Source: Dipteris shenzhenensis
Taxonomy: Eukaryota; Polypodiophyta; Polypodiopsida; Gleicheniales
Direction: 5' to 3' (one strand)
Length of the DNA: 64,000 nt
Assembly: GCA_047967505.1 (NCBI GenBank)
Contig: CM106541.1
Below the pieces are notes generated by a model, which saw only the letters and a program-made list of their open reading frames with translations, was not told the DNA's origin and searched no databases. How positions within the stretch are numbered: position 1 is the stretch's first letter; each line of letters opens with the position of its first letter. The position numbers and the translations under genes were made by a program. Positions 11,093-23,752 of this stretch are shown here, piece after piece.

Positions 11093-12058
11093 ATGGTTTT
11101 GAGGGGGAGAGTTTTACCTTGCGATGTGGCCTTTGAGATTCTGGCACGCTTGCCTCTGATTCCTCACCTCTTCCGTCTACGCCTGGTATGTCGCTCCTGG
11201 AACGCTCTCCTGCGCTCCCCTCATTTCCTGCGCCTCTGGTCGCAGCGCCACAGCACCTCTCATTGCTGGATCATCGCCTGTCCCCCCGTTCCCTGCCTCC
11301 CTCCATCTTCCTTGACGCCTCATGATGATGGTGGTGATCCTGACGATAATCTGTGGCGCACCCTGCAGTATTGGGAGAATACCCCCTTGACAGTTAACTT
11401 CATGATGAGCCCCAGTACCAGCAGCAGCAGCAGTCACTGGATTCCGTTGCGCCGCCACAGATTTCGGCTGCCTAGCTTGGACATCATCGGTCGCCACGGC
11501 TTCGGTCATGGTCTAGGCCTCGGCTTTACCACCCTCCTCCCCCCAGATTTCGTCTCGCCACCTGTGCCTACCGCGAGGATCCTCGGCGGTGGCGCTGGTA
11601 GCCTCATGGCAGAAATCGCCTTCTACGAGGGCTTGGGTCCGCTCATCCGCGTGTTCAACTTCCTCTCAGGATCCCACCGACAATTGCCAACCCCCTCCCG
11701 CTACAACTGCACCCCTTCTCCCAACAATTCCACCTGTTTTGACTGGTACGGCTCGTGGGAGTCATATAGACTCGCCTCCGCCTTCACATTGCACCTCCTG
11801 TCTTCTGATGATCACCAGTACTACCATCTTGTGCTATGCGCGAACAACGCACCGAAGATCCATATATACGATTCAAGATGCCCCAATTCCTGGAGAGCAG
11901 TCTTTGGCATTGATAAGTGGCCACCCTTAAAACCAGGGCAACTACCCCCACCTGCATTGTTTGAAGGCCACGACATTTTCAACGGGGACTTATTTTTCCC
12001 CTTCTTTCTTCAAGATACACTCTTTGCCTACTGTGTAAAATCAGACGAATGGAGTTAG
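11093..12058 (+). CDS. F-box protein, C terminus disrupted
   Basis: This encodes 321 residues from the ATG at 11093. An F-box occupies about residues 5-50 (LPCDVAFEILARLP, then LRLVCRSWNALLRSPHFL). In this family the F-box binds SKP1 and the C-terminal part selects substrates of SCF ubiquitin ligases. The rest resembles the large C-terminal region of plant F-box/kelch-like proteins, but I see no clear kelch repeats (GG...W) and the target is unknown. The frame stops at TAG (12056-12058) in the middle of what reads as continuous conserved sequence: downstream codons give AMAPFPEEFCLPWL in the same frame. A TAG replacing CAG is the simplest explanation. The start at 10688 is possible but would add only low-complexity sequence. 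No intron is evident. The locus is GC-rich and unlike the surrounding transposons, so it is host-derived. Confidence 0.75.
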   Translation: MVLRGRVLPCDVAFEILARLPLIPHLFRLRLVCRSWNALLRSPHFLRLWSQRHSTSHCWIIACPPVPCLPPSSLTPHDDGGDPDDNLWRTLQYWENTPLTVNFMMSPSTSSSSSHWIPLRRHRFRLPSLDIIGRHGFGHGLGLGFTTLLPPDFVSPPVPTARILGGGAGSLMAEIAFYEGLGPLIRVFNFLSGSHRQLPTPSRYNCTPSPNNSTCFDWYGSWESYRLASAFTLHLLSSDDHQYYHLVLCANNAPKIHIYDSRCPNSWRAVFGIDKWPPLKPGQLPPPALFEGHDIFNGDLFFPFFLQDTLFAYCVKSDEWS

Positions 12059-12507
12059 GCAATGGCACCATTCCCAGAAGAATTCTGCTTGCCGTGGCTC
12101 TCTTCACTAGTGATAGGGTGGAGGGTCCACCAGGATGCACCCGGCACTCGCTTGCCGGCTTTGTTGTGTGGGAGTTGCAGTGCACGATAAATTGTAATGA
12201 CAGAGAATGCCCTATTTACTCATGGGTAGAAGTGGCAAGGACTCCCAAGGCATTTGCAGAGGTTCACTATGACACTTTTTCTGGTGAATTCATACCAAAG
12301 TTTGTTCATGGCAGCACTCTTCTATGCATGACGACCATGTTCCACAGCAGGGAGATAGAGGGTTTCGGTAGACTTGGGAGATGCATGCCCCCCCTTGTCT
12401 ATAACCTCTCCCTTGGTTTGTGGTACTATATGCCTCCCTACAAGGTCGCACAAGACCTCATAATCCTCTGCTCCTTTCAGCCCACTTTCCCTGGTCTACT
12501 TCCTTGA
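12059..12507 (+). pseudogene. frameshifted C-terminal part of the F-box gene
   Basis: After the in-frame TAG the original frame stays protein-like to about 12105 (FCLPWLSSL). The protein-like signal then moves to another frame (SDRVEGPPG, then HSLAGFVVWELQ, WVEVARTPKAF and LVYNLSLGLWYYMPPY) and ends at TGA 12505-12507. One premature stop and one single-base indel near 12105-12115 therefore separate this from the upstream frame. If repaired, the total from 11093 would be about 470 residues, a usual F-box/kelch size. It may be a recent pseudogene, or the two lesions could be assembly errors. Confidence 0.6.
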
Positions 12508-14260
12508 TAGCTGTCATGTCTTGATTCTCAATGCCATGCTAACCTCACTCTTGTGGTTAATACTGGTTTTGATAATAATTGAAGGTGATCTATTGTGGCT
12601 TCTTTCTCTGTGATACTCTCTCGTTCTTACAGTTCAATCAAGCAAAATGGCTTTTGATGGATTTGCAGGAACATATTTTTTCTTTCTTTTGGTTACACAG
12701 TGGGCTTGTAATGCCCCAACTCGCCCAGTCTTGTGAGAGTAGCTCGAGGGTGGTCAGGTGGTTCGGGCTTCTCTGAAAGCTGTTTTATTCCCTCGTAAAT
12801 CTTACCTTTTTAATCACGAGTGTGATCAATGCCCCAAAATCTTTTCAAGAGTGAGTTGCGACGTATCCGGGTCTGCTCGCAAGTTGTCTAAGAGATTGAG
12901 CTTCCTCAAGAGCTTTTTTTAAAGGGTCTCATGCTTGTGTATATGGAATATGGGATTTACACTACTCTTCCTACTTCTAGTGGCATTGAAATGGTAAATG
13001 TTTCACCTGAAACAGAAGTATTGTCAGATGTGTTGATACCCAAGAGTATCATGGCTGGAATCAAGTACACATCTTGCCAGCACATTTGGCCAATTGAGAG
13101 AACATCTCTTAAAGTTGCACCAAATCTTCTAGACCAGGAGCACAACTTACGGCTTTCTCTAGGATTTCCTGCAGCTACATGTGTAGTATATAATATTAGA
13201 GGAACCTTTCCTTGACCGAGTGTTGGGTATGGACCCATTGCAGGCAGGGGAGGAAACCCTGTCATGCAGCAAGTTTGTTACACTAGAGACCACCTCGAAC
13301 CTTTTAGAGGAGTCACTCCAATAGAACCCCTAGGCCCCAAGCCATCTAGGCAGTTTCAAACCAATACAACCAACAATTACCCCACTTGAGGGAGGTGCCA
13401 CAGACAGACTGGCTAATGTACATGCTAGTGCGGTCATTAATAGGAACCCAGTTTGAAGAGATGGCGGCAGAGAAAGCCTAAGTCAGAGGCTTCACAATTT
13501 CCACACCACACATCTAAGTTTGAAGGCCCCACAAACATCTAAAAACCTTTGAACAGAAATGCACGGATTAGGTATCACTGATGTTGCTATGCCTGGAGCA
13601 TGATGGTTGATCAAAACGTAGTACTGTGATTCCGAAATCTGGAACCCAAGTTAAAATCCACTCACCTTGACTTTTGCAAAGGCTTTTTAACAAAATATGG
13701 AAAGGTTGTGGATTGCTCTGAACTCTGAAGATGGCTTCCAATACCACCATGTCAACTGCCATTGCTATGCAGGCAGTAGAGTTCTAGGCTCACGATCTAC
13801 GCCAGACCTTCAGAAGAGGAGCACTCAACTGAGTGTGCACAATAACCTTGGCCGGTCTTATATATAGAAGAGAGTCCCGCTACTATAAATAGCGTACCAC
13901 TATAAAAAGCATCTCGCTGTAAACAGGTAACCGGCCCTCCTAACCCTGCTGGATTAAATCTGCGAATCCAAGCTTAGCATTCCGGGTACATAACATGCTT
14001 TCCCTCTTCAACGTTTACTCTTAAACGAATCCAGAGAAGTTCTTCTGCAGACTGGCAACCGACTCCCAAGTTGAGTCTTCCTTCCACTGAATCTTGAACT
14101 GTGGAGTGTCTTATTCCCAAGTTCCCTTTCTCTGAAATCAATTACCATTTCAGGACATCTAGAGACCCCCACCACAGACATTTGCATCCCGGCCACAAAC
14201 CACAAGTGGTATGCCTTTCCAGGACCCACCAATCAGGCCGTCACAAGTAGCCACTAGGTC
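12508..14260. other. non-coding, possible gypsy 5' LTR and leader
   Basis: The stretch separates the F-box gene from the gypsy gag remains. A 94-residue plus frame (12931-13215) and a 102-residue minus frame (12957-13265) overlap and carry no motif. Three TATA-like motifs cluster at 13859-13866, 13884-13890 and 13901-13907. That suits an LTR promoter for the gag downstream, but I could not find LTR ends or a clear primer-binding site. Confidence 0.35.
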
Positions 14261-16544
14261 AATACTAGATATTATGGCACAGATGGCTAGTGGACCAACC
14301 CCATCTACTTATGGCCCACCCCCAATGAACCGATAAATTACGAAAATCCAGGTCCAGGGGGAAGAGGACGGACGCCACCGTAGTACCGCATATATTATAA
14401 CACTGGGCCTCCACCACTTCAGCGCCCTCCACCAATGCAACCTCCTCCTCCTCCAGCGCAAACACTCTTATCAGATGAGGCTATGCAAATCCTAGTAGAA
14501 GCTCTAGGAAGGGGGGCCGCTAATGGTCGTGCCACCCCCGGTCTTTCTGCAGGGACCTTAAATCCCTTAAGGAGTAGACCCATTGCCATCTCCAAGCTCA
14601 TCACGAAGTTCTTAGGAGAAGGAGATCTTGTCTCTCATGTGGAGCGCTTCGAGTAGATTTGTGAAGCATTTGGATCCCCTGGAGGCTTGGAAATGATGAA
14701 CACGTTTGGTCTCAGCCTAGATGGCAAGGCAGGCCAGTGGTATAGGGCACTCACCCCTCATACCACTGCATGTGGAGTGCCCGCAGGTGTTGCAGCTTTC
14801 GCTCATTCCTCGTGGCCATTCCAGCAGTGAGGAGCTTCTTGGCAATCCACCTGGGGTGGCCCTTCTGAACTTGGGGTTTAGGCACTTGTTTTTGTATGTA
14901 CTAATCTTAATGTTAATAAAAAAATTCTTTTTTTGAGTGCAGAAACATAATAAAATCAATTTGGCATTCGGAAAGAAAGAATCCAAGAAATCCAGAAAGG
15001 ATAAGAAACGTGCAAAAAAAAAGGAACAGGAGATGGAAAAGATGTTGGCAGACAAGCTAAAGGCTCTGGGAGTCACCCAGCCCCAGGCAAGTATGGTGTG
15101 TCGCATCTGCGGGAAGAATCACCCACGAGAATTCTGTTGGTACAATCCGGCTGCCTGTAACAATCCGGTGTAATAGGTTCCACGCACACCTGAGCCAACC
15201 AGGTGGCAATTCACCCGGTTGCTGCGCAAAATGTGGCCTAGATACAAGAAAGAAACAACTGGAATCAACCTCGGAACAATTGGAATTAGCGAGGTGATTG
15301 GAATCAACAATGGAATGGTTGGGGACAGAACTCGGGGGACGGATAAAGATTGCGTCTACTGCCAGGAGAATGGACACCGTGCAGGACCGGATTGTTCGCT
15401 ATGGTGTAAGCACAGAACTAAAAGAGGAATGGAAATCGTGCGATGGCCACGACGTGGACCCCCTCAAACGGAACAGCCACCAGTGTAGACACACGCCGTG
15501 CTGATCGAAGAAATCGGTGAAATATCCGTCTATTCTTACGGCCCAAGTACGTCCGTTGGCAAAGTTACAGCCCAAGCATTGCCTGTAACCGGATGACAAA
15601 CCGTGACCAAAGCGGATGTATTCGCAGTCACGCGCTGCAAAGGATCGGTTCCCGCCATCAAGAAGGAGGCACCCAAAAAGGAGAAAAGGTTGCGATGGCA
15701 GGACGAGGAAGAAGTACGGAATGCTACTTTGGAGAAGGTTGCTAAGTTGCAGAAATCGGAATAGCTGAAGGAGGTTTGGCAACCAGTCCTCGAGAACCCT
15801 AACATGCAGTTCGAGGAGGGTGAGCCAAGCAACCCCGTGATGCGAAAGTCAGCACAAAAAGTATGGAGTCATCTCGGTCATCAACGGGAATTCTGGTAAA
15901 CAAGCGACTAGATGAGCAGATACGACAGATCTCAGACTCGAAAATCTTTCTGACGGGCTTTTGAAGGCGCTAAAACAGGCAGAGGTAAAAATTTCGGTTG
16001 ACCGCTTGCCACGCATGGTCCCGGAGGTCCGGTGCCAACTGATGAATGGGCTGATGTGGCCTCATCCGCAGTACAAAATCCGTGCTTTTGTTCCGTACCA
16101 CACAGATGAACCAATCACTTGCCGGGCAGAACTCGAGGACGTGGATTATAGAGTTCCAGCTGTCAAAGTGCAGTTCCACGGCCAAAATCTCGCAGGGGTA
16201 CTACTCGACAGCGGTTTCGGTGTGAACATTCTGCCACAATACATGTTCCAAAGGCTCAGCCTATTCGGTTTGGAGCCAGCACCATTTCAAGTCTCTATGG
16301 TGGATCAGCGATGCATACAGCCAATGGGCATAATCTGCAATCAACTAATTTCGTGGTTCTCCAAATGGAAGAAAAAGATGTTCGATACCCCATGCTCTTG
16401 GGTCGACTGTGGTTTAAAGCGGCACGTGTCAAACAGGATTGGGGGTCCTCAACCATTACAGTCCGTAGTGGCAAAAAGAAGTTGAAAATGCAGATGGTCT
16501 CGGATACAGTCTTAAAGAAGCAAGACCGTCCGGTGATCGCGTAA
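14261..16544 (+). pseudogene. decayed Ty3/gypsy gag and aspartic protease
   Basis: The gag starts in a Pro-rich segment near 14400. It continues through RSRPIAISKLITKFLGEGDL to the first stop at 14654, then FGLSLDGKAGQWYRAL, a typical gypsy gag ending. Two zinc knuckles follow: CRICGKNHPREFC near 15100 and CVYCQENGHRAGPDC near 15345. A lysine-rich stretch precedes the first. A retropepsin-like segment lies at about 16130-16330 (VKVQFHGQNLAGVLLDSGFG, with the catalytic D-S-G). Frames are broken by several stops and shifts, and part of gag after 14760 appears lost. RT, RNase H and integrase are missing because sequence switches to LINE at about 16545. This is a dead capsid/protease remnant. A 49-nt GTATGT...TGCAG stretch at 14894-14942 looks intron-like but is shorter than normal plant introns. 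Confidence 0.75.
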
Positions 16545-17285
16545 GGGGTCAACATGGGGGGGATATGATCTCTCAGCCACATAGTGGCTACAAGGATGAT
16601 TTGGAGTAAGCCCTCTGTCCCCCATTAGATAGTACAAGCAGAGTTTGCTATGACCCCTCTCCAGGTTGATGCCATTTTCTAGAAAGTGACTTTCCTCCCC
16701 AGAGTCTGGGACCTATCCTGAGTGAGACTATTGAGGCTGGCACTAGAGTCATCCACACAACTAGGCAGAGAGCGGAGTTGACATAGCATGGTACGCATGC
16801 ATCTCGGCATGGTTTTCCAGTCACGGCATCCAAATGGACCAGCTTCCCCCCTTTCAGTACATTATGGATGCACCACTCGAGTTGATCCCACGAGATATGA
16901 AAATGTTTTCCTACCATTCAATTAGGTCTTGGGGGCTAGGTCTAGCATTTGAAGGTGAACCCCCTTGCTTGGAATTATGGGCATTAGTTACCCACAAGAG
17001 CAATGAACTCGGGACATCAAGGAATCGCACTCCACTTGAGTATCAACTTTTGGGACCAATCAAATGCACAGATTGCAGAACGACCAAGTAACCATCCAAG
17101 AGAATGTTCTTCAGTCCTTGGGTGTGAGCTAGGATGTGTCTACCTAGCTTACTATGAGATCCGAGGATGATACCACTACCTCTTTCACTAGGGGCACGGA
17201 TTTGGTCCACTTTCATGTTTGATCCACTTCTGCATTGGCCTCTATCTGATGGAGATGCGACGACATAGAGAGACACTCGTAAGGT
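16545..17285 (+). mobile_element. LINE fragment P: region after the RT domain
   Basis: This aligns by eye to the post-RT part of the four LINE copies that follow. Shared landmarks are 'ctctcagccacatagtgg', 'gatgatttggagtaagccct', 'tatgacccctctccaggttg', 'ctttcagtacattatggatg' and 'ggagatgcgacgacatagag'. It begins abruptly after gypsy protease and stops at about 17285, where RT N-terminal sequence of the next copy starts. It lacks the (CT)n tail, unlike Q, R and S. Frames are broken. Confidence 0.7.
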
Positions 17286-19716
17286 AGGAGGGGATCCCAT
17301 GTACATTGGGATCTACCGCACTCTTATGGTCGGCCACACCTTGGCCAAGGTCTATGGATTGGTACTTGAGAGAGAGATTAACAGTCACACAGAGGCTCAG
17401 GGGTAGTGGGCTCCAGGGCAGGTAGGATTTCAGAGACCACTCCACCCTTGACCACATCTTCTCCTTGAGGGCTATCATTGAGGAGGCGAGGTCGAGACGC
17501 CAGAAAGTAAACACTTGTTTTGTAGACTTTTGGAAGGCATTCGATATTGTCCCACGATCCCGCATGATCAGGACATGAGATGCAGATTCAAGAGATTCTG
17601 ATTTGGGAGGTGTTGAGCTTATACAAGTCCGTCAGAGGGAGAGTTCCTGCCCAAGAGGCCTATCAAATTGGGTTGAGAGCACGATTGGGGTGAAGCAGGA
17701 TGCCCCTGTCATCGACTCTCTTCAGGCTCTACATCGATGAGATCACATTCTTCAGGCTCTACATCGATGGGATCACATTCTTCAAGCTCTACATCGATCG
17801 TGCCTAGGAGGCCTATTGGATTGGGTTGAGAGCATGATCGGGGTGAAGTAGGGATGCCCCTGTCATCGACTCTCTTCAGGCTCTATATTGATGAGATCAA
17901 ATTCTTCATAGATTGCTTGGGAGGCGAGGGATCACTATTGGCTAACCTGATGATACAGATACTATTATATGTGGATGACATAGTCCTCTTATCATCTCCA
18001 ACAGAGGGGCTAAAGAGGCATCTAGGGGCCCTAGAGGCATTCTGCAAAGAGAAAGAGACTTGACAATTAACCTTGGGAAGACCAAGGTTATGATCTTCAA
18101 CACCTCATGCACCATGCTTCACCGACATAGCTTTACTTACAGAGGTGAGCAAGTGGAGATAGTGCAGTCCTACACATACTTGGGGGCAGTTTTCACATGG
18201 CTAGTTTTCACGATGATACATGCAGCCAAGGCACGACTTATGTGAGGGAAGGGTGCTTTGGCCCAACTAGAGAGGTAGTGCTTCGAGGCACACTTTCAAG
18301 ATCCACCGACGAAGAGCTGGCTTTTCGACATGCTAGTGAGACCAATTGCAATGTACACAGTACCCATTTGGGGGAACTATCTCTCACTTATAGAGTGGAG
18401 GGGTTTTGAGTGGCTACAGAGGTGACTATTGGTTCCAGGATGATTTAGAGGAAGCCCTCAGTCCCCCACCAGATAGTACATGCAAAGTTCGCCATGACAC
18501 CTCTCCAGACTGATGCCATTTTTCAGACAGTGACTTTTCTCCACTGAGTTTGGGCCCTACCCTCCTAGAGACTACTGAGACTAGCATTAGACTCATCCAG
18601 ACGACTAGACTAGCAAAGAGGGGTAGATACCGTATGGTACGCACTCATACCAGCATGGTTTTCCCATCACACGGCATTCAAATGGATCGGCTCCCTCCCT
18701 TTAAGTATACCATGGATGCACCGCCGTAGTCGATTGCACTCGATGAGATTAACCGTATCATATGGCTAGATCTATTCCAGCTTCATACGTCTCAGACTTG
18801 GGGGGGAGGACCAGGAGCTCCCCACCAAGAATTTCACATCCATTGAGGATTGCCATTGGGCAGATGCGAATCTCGTCTCGTTAACTTAGTATTGAAGCAA
18901 AGAGATCTACACATATACCCAGAGAGCATCGAATTTGCAAGTTATGCACGATGAGGGAGATCGAGACAGAGGATAACTTTCTATGTGTCTGCCAAGCTTA
19001 CCACAGCCTCTTTCAGGAGGGGCGTGACTTTGGTCCACATTCACATTTGATCCACTTCCAAGACTGGCTCCACATTGGACTCTATCTAATGGAGATCAAC
19101 GACACAAAGAGTTACTCCTGAGGCAGATCACAAAGTAGTAGGAGGTGACCGTGCGACAAGATATTGGGGTAGATCAAGCATGGAGGGAAGTCACGGACTT
19201 CTCTACTCCAGGACACATTGGGGAGCTAGCTGATATGAGGGTAGTCTGGGTCAATGAAGAGAGCCGATGCAGCGCTATCGGATGAGGGATGCAAAAACCA
19301 CACGGCCCAAGGAGTGACCAGAGCACGCACAATTGAGGTCCGGCCTATCTCAGCTCTCCTCAGAGGAGACCGCCAAAGATGAGGCGTCACTCTTGCACAA
19401 CCCATTGGATATAGAGATCGAGGAGACCACCCCTAGCCACCGTGAGAGATAGCCTAACAGGTGCAAATACATGAGCTGTCTGCGTCTCATCAGAGAGCCA
19501 CCATGGAGCCTAGACATGTACTTGGAGCATTAGCTCTAAGCACTGATATATTCATGCTACTTTTGATGCTATTTTTGCTATTTTGTACTACTTTAGCACT
19601 TTAGCACTCAGCAAGGGCCTTAGCGAGCCGTTTGCTCTAGCCCATAGTGGCTTGTATAGTTACCTTTGTTTCCATACTTTTGTCCCATAGGCCCACGAGG
19701 CCTCCCGCGAACATTA

Positions 19717-19764
<48 letters not shown>
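17286..19764 (+). mobile_element. LINE copy Q: RT domain to (CT)n tail
   Basis: This is the longest copy. RT blocks in order are VGHTLAKVYGLVLEREI, QVGFRDHSTLDHIFSLRAII, TCFVDFWKAFDIVPRSR, GVKQ, LYIDEI, the catalytic YVDD at 17968-17979, and LTINLGKTKVMIF. A C-terminal Cys-rich motif (CKLCTMREIETEDNFLCVC) lies near 18932-18988, as in LINEs whose ORF2 ends in a zinc-knuckle-like domain. The copy is 5'-truncated, with no endonuclease seen, and carries several stops and frameshifts. An internal duplication of about 150 bp (17653-17753 against 17805-17908), plus a triplicated ~32-bp unit, disrupts the RT. A 3' UTR from about 19250 ends in (CT)n at 19719-19764. Confidence 0.85.
19719..19764 (+). 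repeat. (CT)n tail of LINE copy Q
   Basis: About 20 CT units with one GT interruption. They follow the conserved 3' end 'gaggcctcc...acattaac' and precede the RT of the next copy directly. Confidence 0.95.
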
Positions 19765-21670
19765 TTGACTTGATGGTACACATACTACTATATGTGGATG
19801 ACATAGTCCTCTTGTCAGCTTCAACAGAGGGACTAAAGAGACATTTGGAGGCCCTAGAGGTGTTTTGCAGAGAGAGAGACCTGACAATTAACCTTGGGAA
19901 AAACATGGTTATGATCTTCAACACCTCATGCACAATGCTTCACCCCGACATAGCTCTCTTATCGGAGTCAGCCACTGGAGATTGTGCAGTCCTACACATA
20001 CTTGGGTGCAGTTTTCATAGGGCCAATTTTCCCGATGACCCACGTAGCTAGAGCACGACTCACACAATGACGTGGTGCCTTGGCCCGACTAGAGCGACAG
20101 TGCTTCTAGGCACACTTCCAAGATCCACCAACGAAGTGTTGGCTTTTCGACACTCTAGTGAGGCCGACCGCCATGTATGCAGCACCTTTTTTGGGGTGTG
20201 ATCTCTCAACGACAGAGTGGAGGAGATTTGAGTGACTGTAGGTGACTATGGGTTCTAGGATGATTCGGAGTATGCCCTCGGTCCCCCATCAGATAGTATA
20301 GGTGGAGTTTGCTATGACCCCTCTCCATATTGACGGCATCTTTCAGACAGTGACTTCCCACATAGTTTGGGACCTAAACCCCGCGAGGGGCTACCGAGAC
20401 TAGCACTAGAGTCATCCATATGACTAGTAGAGAATGGGGTCAATATATCATGGTACACACATCTCCGCATGGTTTACCAGCCACATCATCCAAATGGACA
20501 TGCTTCCCCCTTTCAGTACAACATGGATACACCGCCCGAGTCAATCCCACATGATGAGATTAACCACATCATATGGTTAGATCTCCTTCAGATCCATACA
20601 TCTCGGACTGGGGGGGGGGGACCAGGAGTTCCCCACCAAGACTCGGCTCTATTATGACCATTTCCTGAGAGTATCGGTGGATGGAGTCATAATCCAACCC
20701 ACCCTAGTATCTCAAGGACAAAGGAGTCTCACATGCACTGAGGATTGCCATTGGACAGATGTGAATCTCATCCCATCAACAGAGGATTGAGGTAGGGAGA
20801 GCTGCATGTATACCCAGAGAGCAATGGATTTGTAGGTTATGAACAATGGGGGAGGTCAAGACAAAGGAGCATTTACTATGTGTCTATCTAGCCTACTATG
20901 AGATCTGAGGGCATTACCACTGCCTCTTTCAGGAGGGACACGGCTTTGGACCATTCTCACCACCACTGATTCACTTCCAGGACCGGGTTTGTATTGGGCT
21001 CTACCCGATGGAGATGCGGCAACACGGAGAGACACTATTGCAACTGATCAATGAGCAGCACAATGGGATCACCGTGGCATCGGACACTAAGGTAGATCGA
21101 GCGCAAAGACAGGTCACAAGCTTCTATGCATTTGAGTCAGCTCCTGGACACGTTAGGGTAGAGGAGGAGCTAGCTAACATGAGAGCTGCATGGATTGGTG
21201 AAGAGAGCTGATGTGGCACCGCTAGGCGAGGGATGCAAAGACCACACATGATACAATGTGCCACCAAAGCACGCACGATCGAGGTCCCAACCTATCTCAG
21301 CTCTCCTTAGTGGAGACCTCCTAGATGTGGCATCATTCTTGACATAGCACATTGGATCCAAAGATCGAGGAGACCACGCCCTCTGCCACCACGAGAGACA
21401 TCTCAACAGTTACAGATACATGATCTCTTTGCATCTCATCAAAGAGCCATTATGGAGCCTGGGTACATGGAACAGGACCATGCACTTGGAGCATTAGCTC
21501 TGAGTACTTGATATTTTCGTGTCACTTTCATGCTATTTTTCCATTTCACTATTTTGCACTAGTTTAGCTCTTTAGCATTCAACAAGGGCCTTAGCAAGCC
21601 TTTTGCTCCAGCCCATGTTGGCTTGTATGAGTTACTTTCAATTCCGTACTTTTGTCCCATAAGCCCGTGA

Positions 21671-21702
<32 letters not shown>
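19765..21702 (+). mobile_element. LINE copy R, 5'-truncated just before YVDD
   Basis: Coding similarity begins immediately after the previous (CT)n, with a few residues before YVDD (19791-19802). It continues through LTINLGKNMVMIF, the post-RT region, a decayed Cys motif near 20830-20890, and the 3' UTR 'gcaagggccttagcaagcc', ending in (CT)n at 21673-21702. Several frame breaks. YVDD is intact, but the N-terminal two thirds of RT are absent, so the copy is inactive. Confidence 0.85.
21673..21702 (+). repeat. (CT)n tail of LINE copy R
   Basis: About 15 CT units between the conserved LINE 3' end and the truncated RT start of the next copy. Confidence 0.95.
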
Positions 21703-21705
<3 letters not shown>

Positions 21706-23752
21706 AAGGCCTTGAACATTGTTCCATGTTCCTTCTTGATCAGGAGGTTATAGGAGTTGCAGCTCGCAGAGGTCATGATTTGGTGGGTGATGAGCCTATA
21801 TGAGTCCATCAGAGGGAGAGTACGTGCCCCAGGAGCTCTATCAAATTGGATAGAGAGCACTATCGGAGTGAAGCAAGCTTGCCCCCTCTCATTGACTCTC
21901 TTTGAACTCTATATTGATGAGATTACCTTCTTAGGCGGGGAGGGATCACTTTTGGCTAACCTGATGGAGCAGATATGGCTATACGCATATGACATAGTCC
22001 TCATATCATCATTAGCAGAGGGTTTGCAGAAACATTTAGAGGCTCTGGAGGTGTTTTGCAGAGAGAGAGAGACTTGACAATTAACCCTCGGAAGACCAAG
22101 GTTATGATCTTCAACACCTCACGAGGAGTGCTCCATCGACATAGTTTCACATATTGAGGTGAGCCAGTGGAGATAGTGCAATCTTACACATATTTGGGGG
22201 CAGTGTTCACAGGACCAGTCTTCACGCTGACTATAGCACGACTCACACGAGGGAGGGGCGCTCTGGTCCGACTAGAGAGGCAATGCTTCCTTAGTCCCTG
22301 ATGAAAGGTTGGCTTTTTGACACCCTACTGAAACGGACTGCCATGTATGCAACACCCTTTTTGGGGCGTGACCTCTCAGCGACAGAGTGGTTTGAGAGGC
22401 TATAGGTGACTATGGGGTCTAGGATGATTCGGAGTAAGCCCTTAGTCCCCCATCATATCATACAAGCAAAGTTTGCTATGACCCCTCTCCAGGTTGATGC
22501 CATCTTTCAGACAGTGACATTCCTCCATTGAGTTGATGCCCTACCCTAGGGGAGATTACCAAAACTAGCACTAGAGTAATCTAGGCGACTAACAGAGAGC
22601 GGGGTTGATACAGCATGGTATGCATGAGTGTCCACATGATTCCCACGTCATTCAAATGGACAGAATTCCCCCCTTTCAGTACAGCATGGAAGCACTGCCT
22701 GACCTGATCCCACGAGATGAGATCAACTGCATCATATGACTAGATCATCTCCCCCAGCTCCATACGTCCCTGGCTTGGGGGGGAGACCAAGCACAAAGAT
22801 CCAGTTCTATCATGATCACTTCTTGAGGGTATCGGAGTATGGTGTCGTTCATCAGACCTCAATACCTCGAGGATAGGCGAATCTCACATGCATTGAGTAT
22901 TGCCATCGAACAATTACGAGTTTCATCACATCAGATGAGGATTGAGGCAAGGACAGCTACATGTATACCGAGAGAGTAGAGGATATATAGACTATGCACG
23001 ATGGGGGAGGTTGAGATAGAGAAGCATTTCCTATGTGTTTTCCCAGTTTACTATGAGATCCGGCGACGGTATCACTGCCTCTTTCAGGAGGGGCTTGGTT
23101 TTGGTATGCTCACATGGCTGATTCATTTCCCCAACCAAGTTTGCATTGGGCTCTATCTGATTGACATGTGATGACACATAGATGCATTGATGCGACAGGC
23201 TAGAGAGGAGAAGGAGACACAGGCTGCTGAGCTCGACCAAGCACATACAGGAGTTGAGGAGGAGGAACTAGAGGAGATAAGGACATCATGGACTAGCAGT
23301 GAGGGCCACCGCCACGATGCGCCTGGATGAGAGGTGGACAAAGCACATGTTGCGTGGAGAGTGACTAGAGCACACACAATCAAGGTTTGTTCTATCTTAG
23401 CCCTTCTCAGAGGAGACCGCCAGAGACAAGGCATCACCCTTGATGTAGAACATCGGATATAGAGATCGAGGAGACCACATCCTCCACCACCTCGAGAGAC
23501 GAATCAATAGACACAGATGTTTGCATCTCATCAGAGAGCCACCATGGTGCCGGGATACATAGAGCCTGACCATGTACTTGGAGCATCATCTTTGAGCACC
23601 TGATGCTATGTTGTTATTTTGTGTTTACTCTTTAGTATTTAGCAAGGGACTTAGTGAGCCCTTTGCTTCAGTCCACAATGGCTTGTATGAGTTACTTTCT
23701 GGTTTTGTACTTTGTCTCATAGGCTCGCGAGGCCTCCTATAGATGTTAATAC

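Noticed and set aside
12931-13265. 94- and 102-residue overlapping frames downstream of the F-box gene
   Set aside because: Opposite-strand overlap with no domain, no conserved motif and no link to neighbouring genes.
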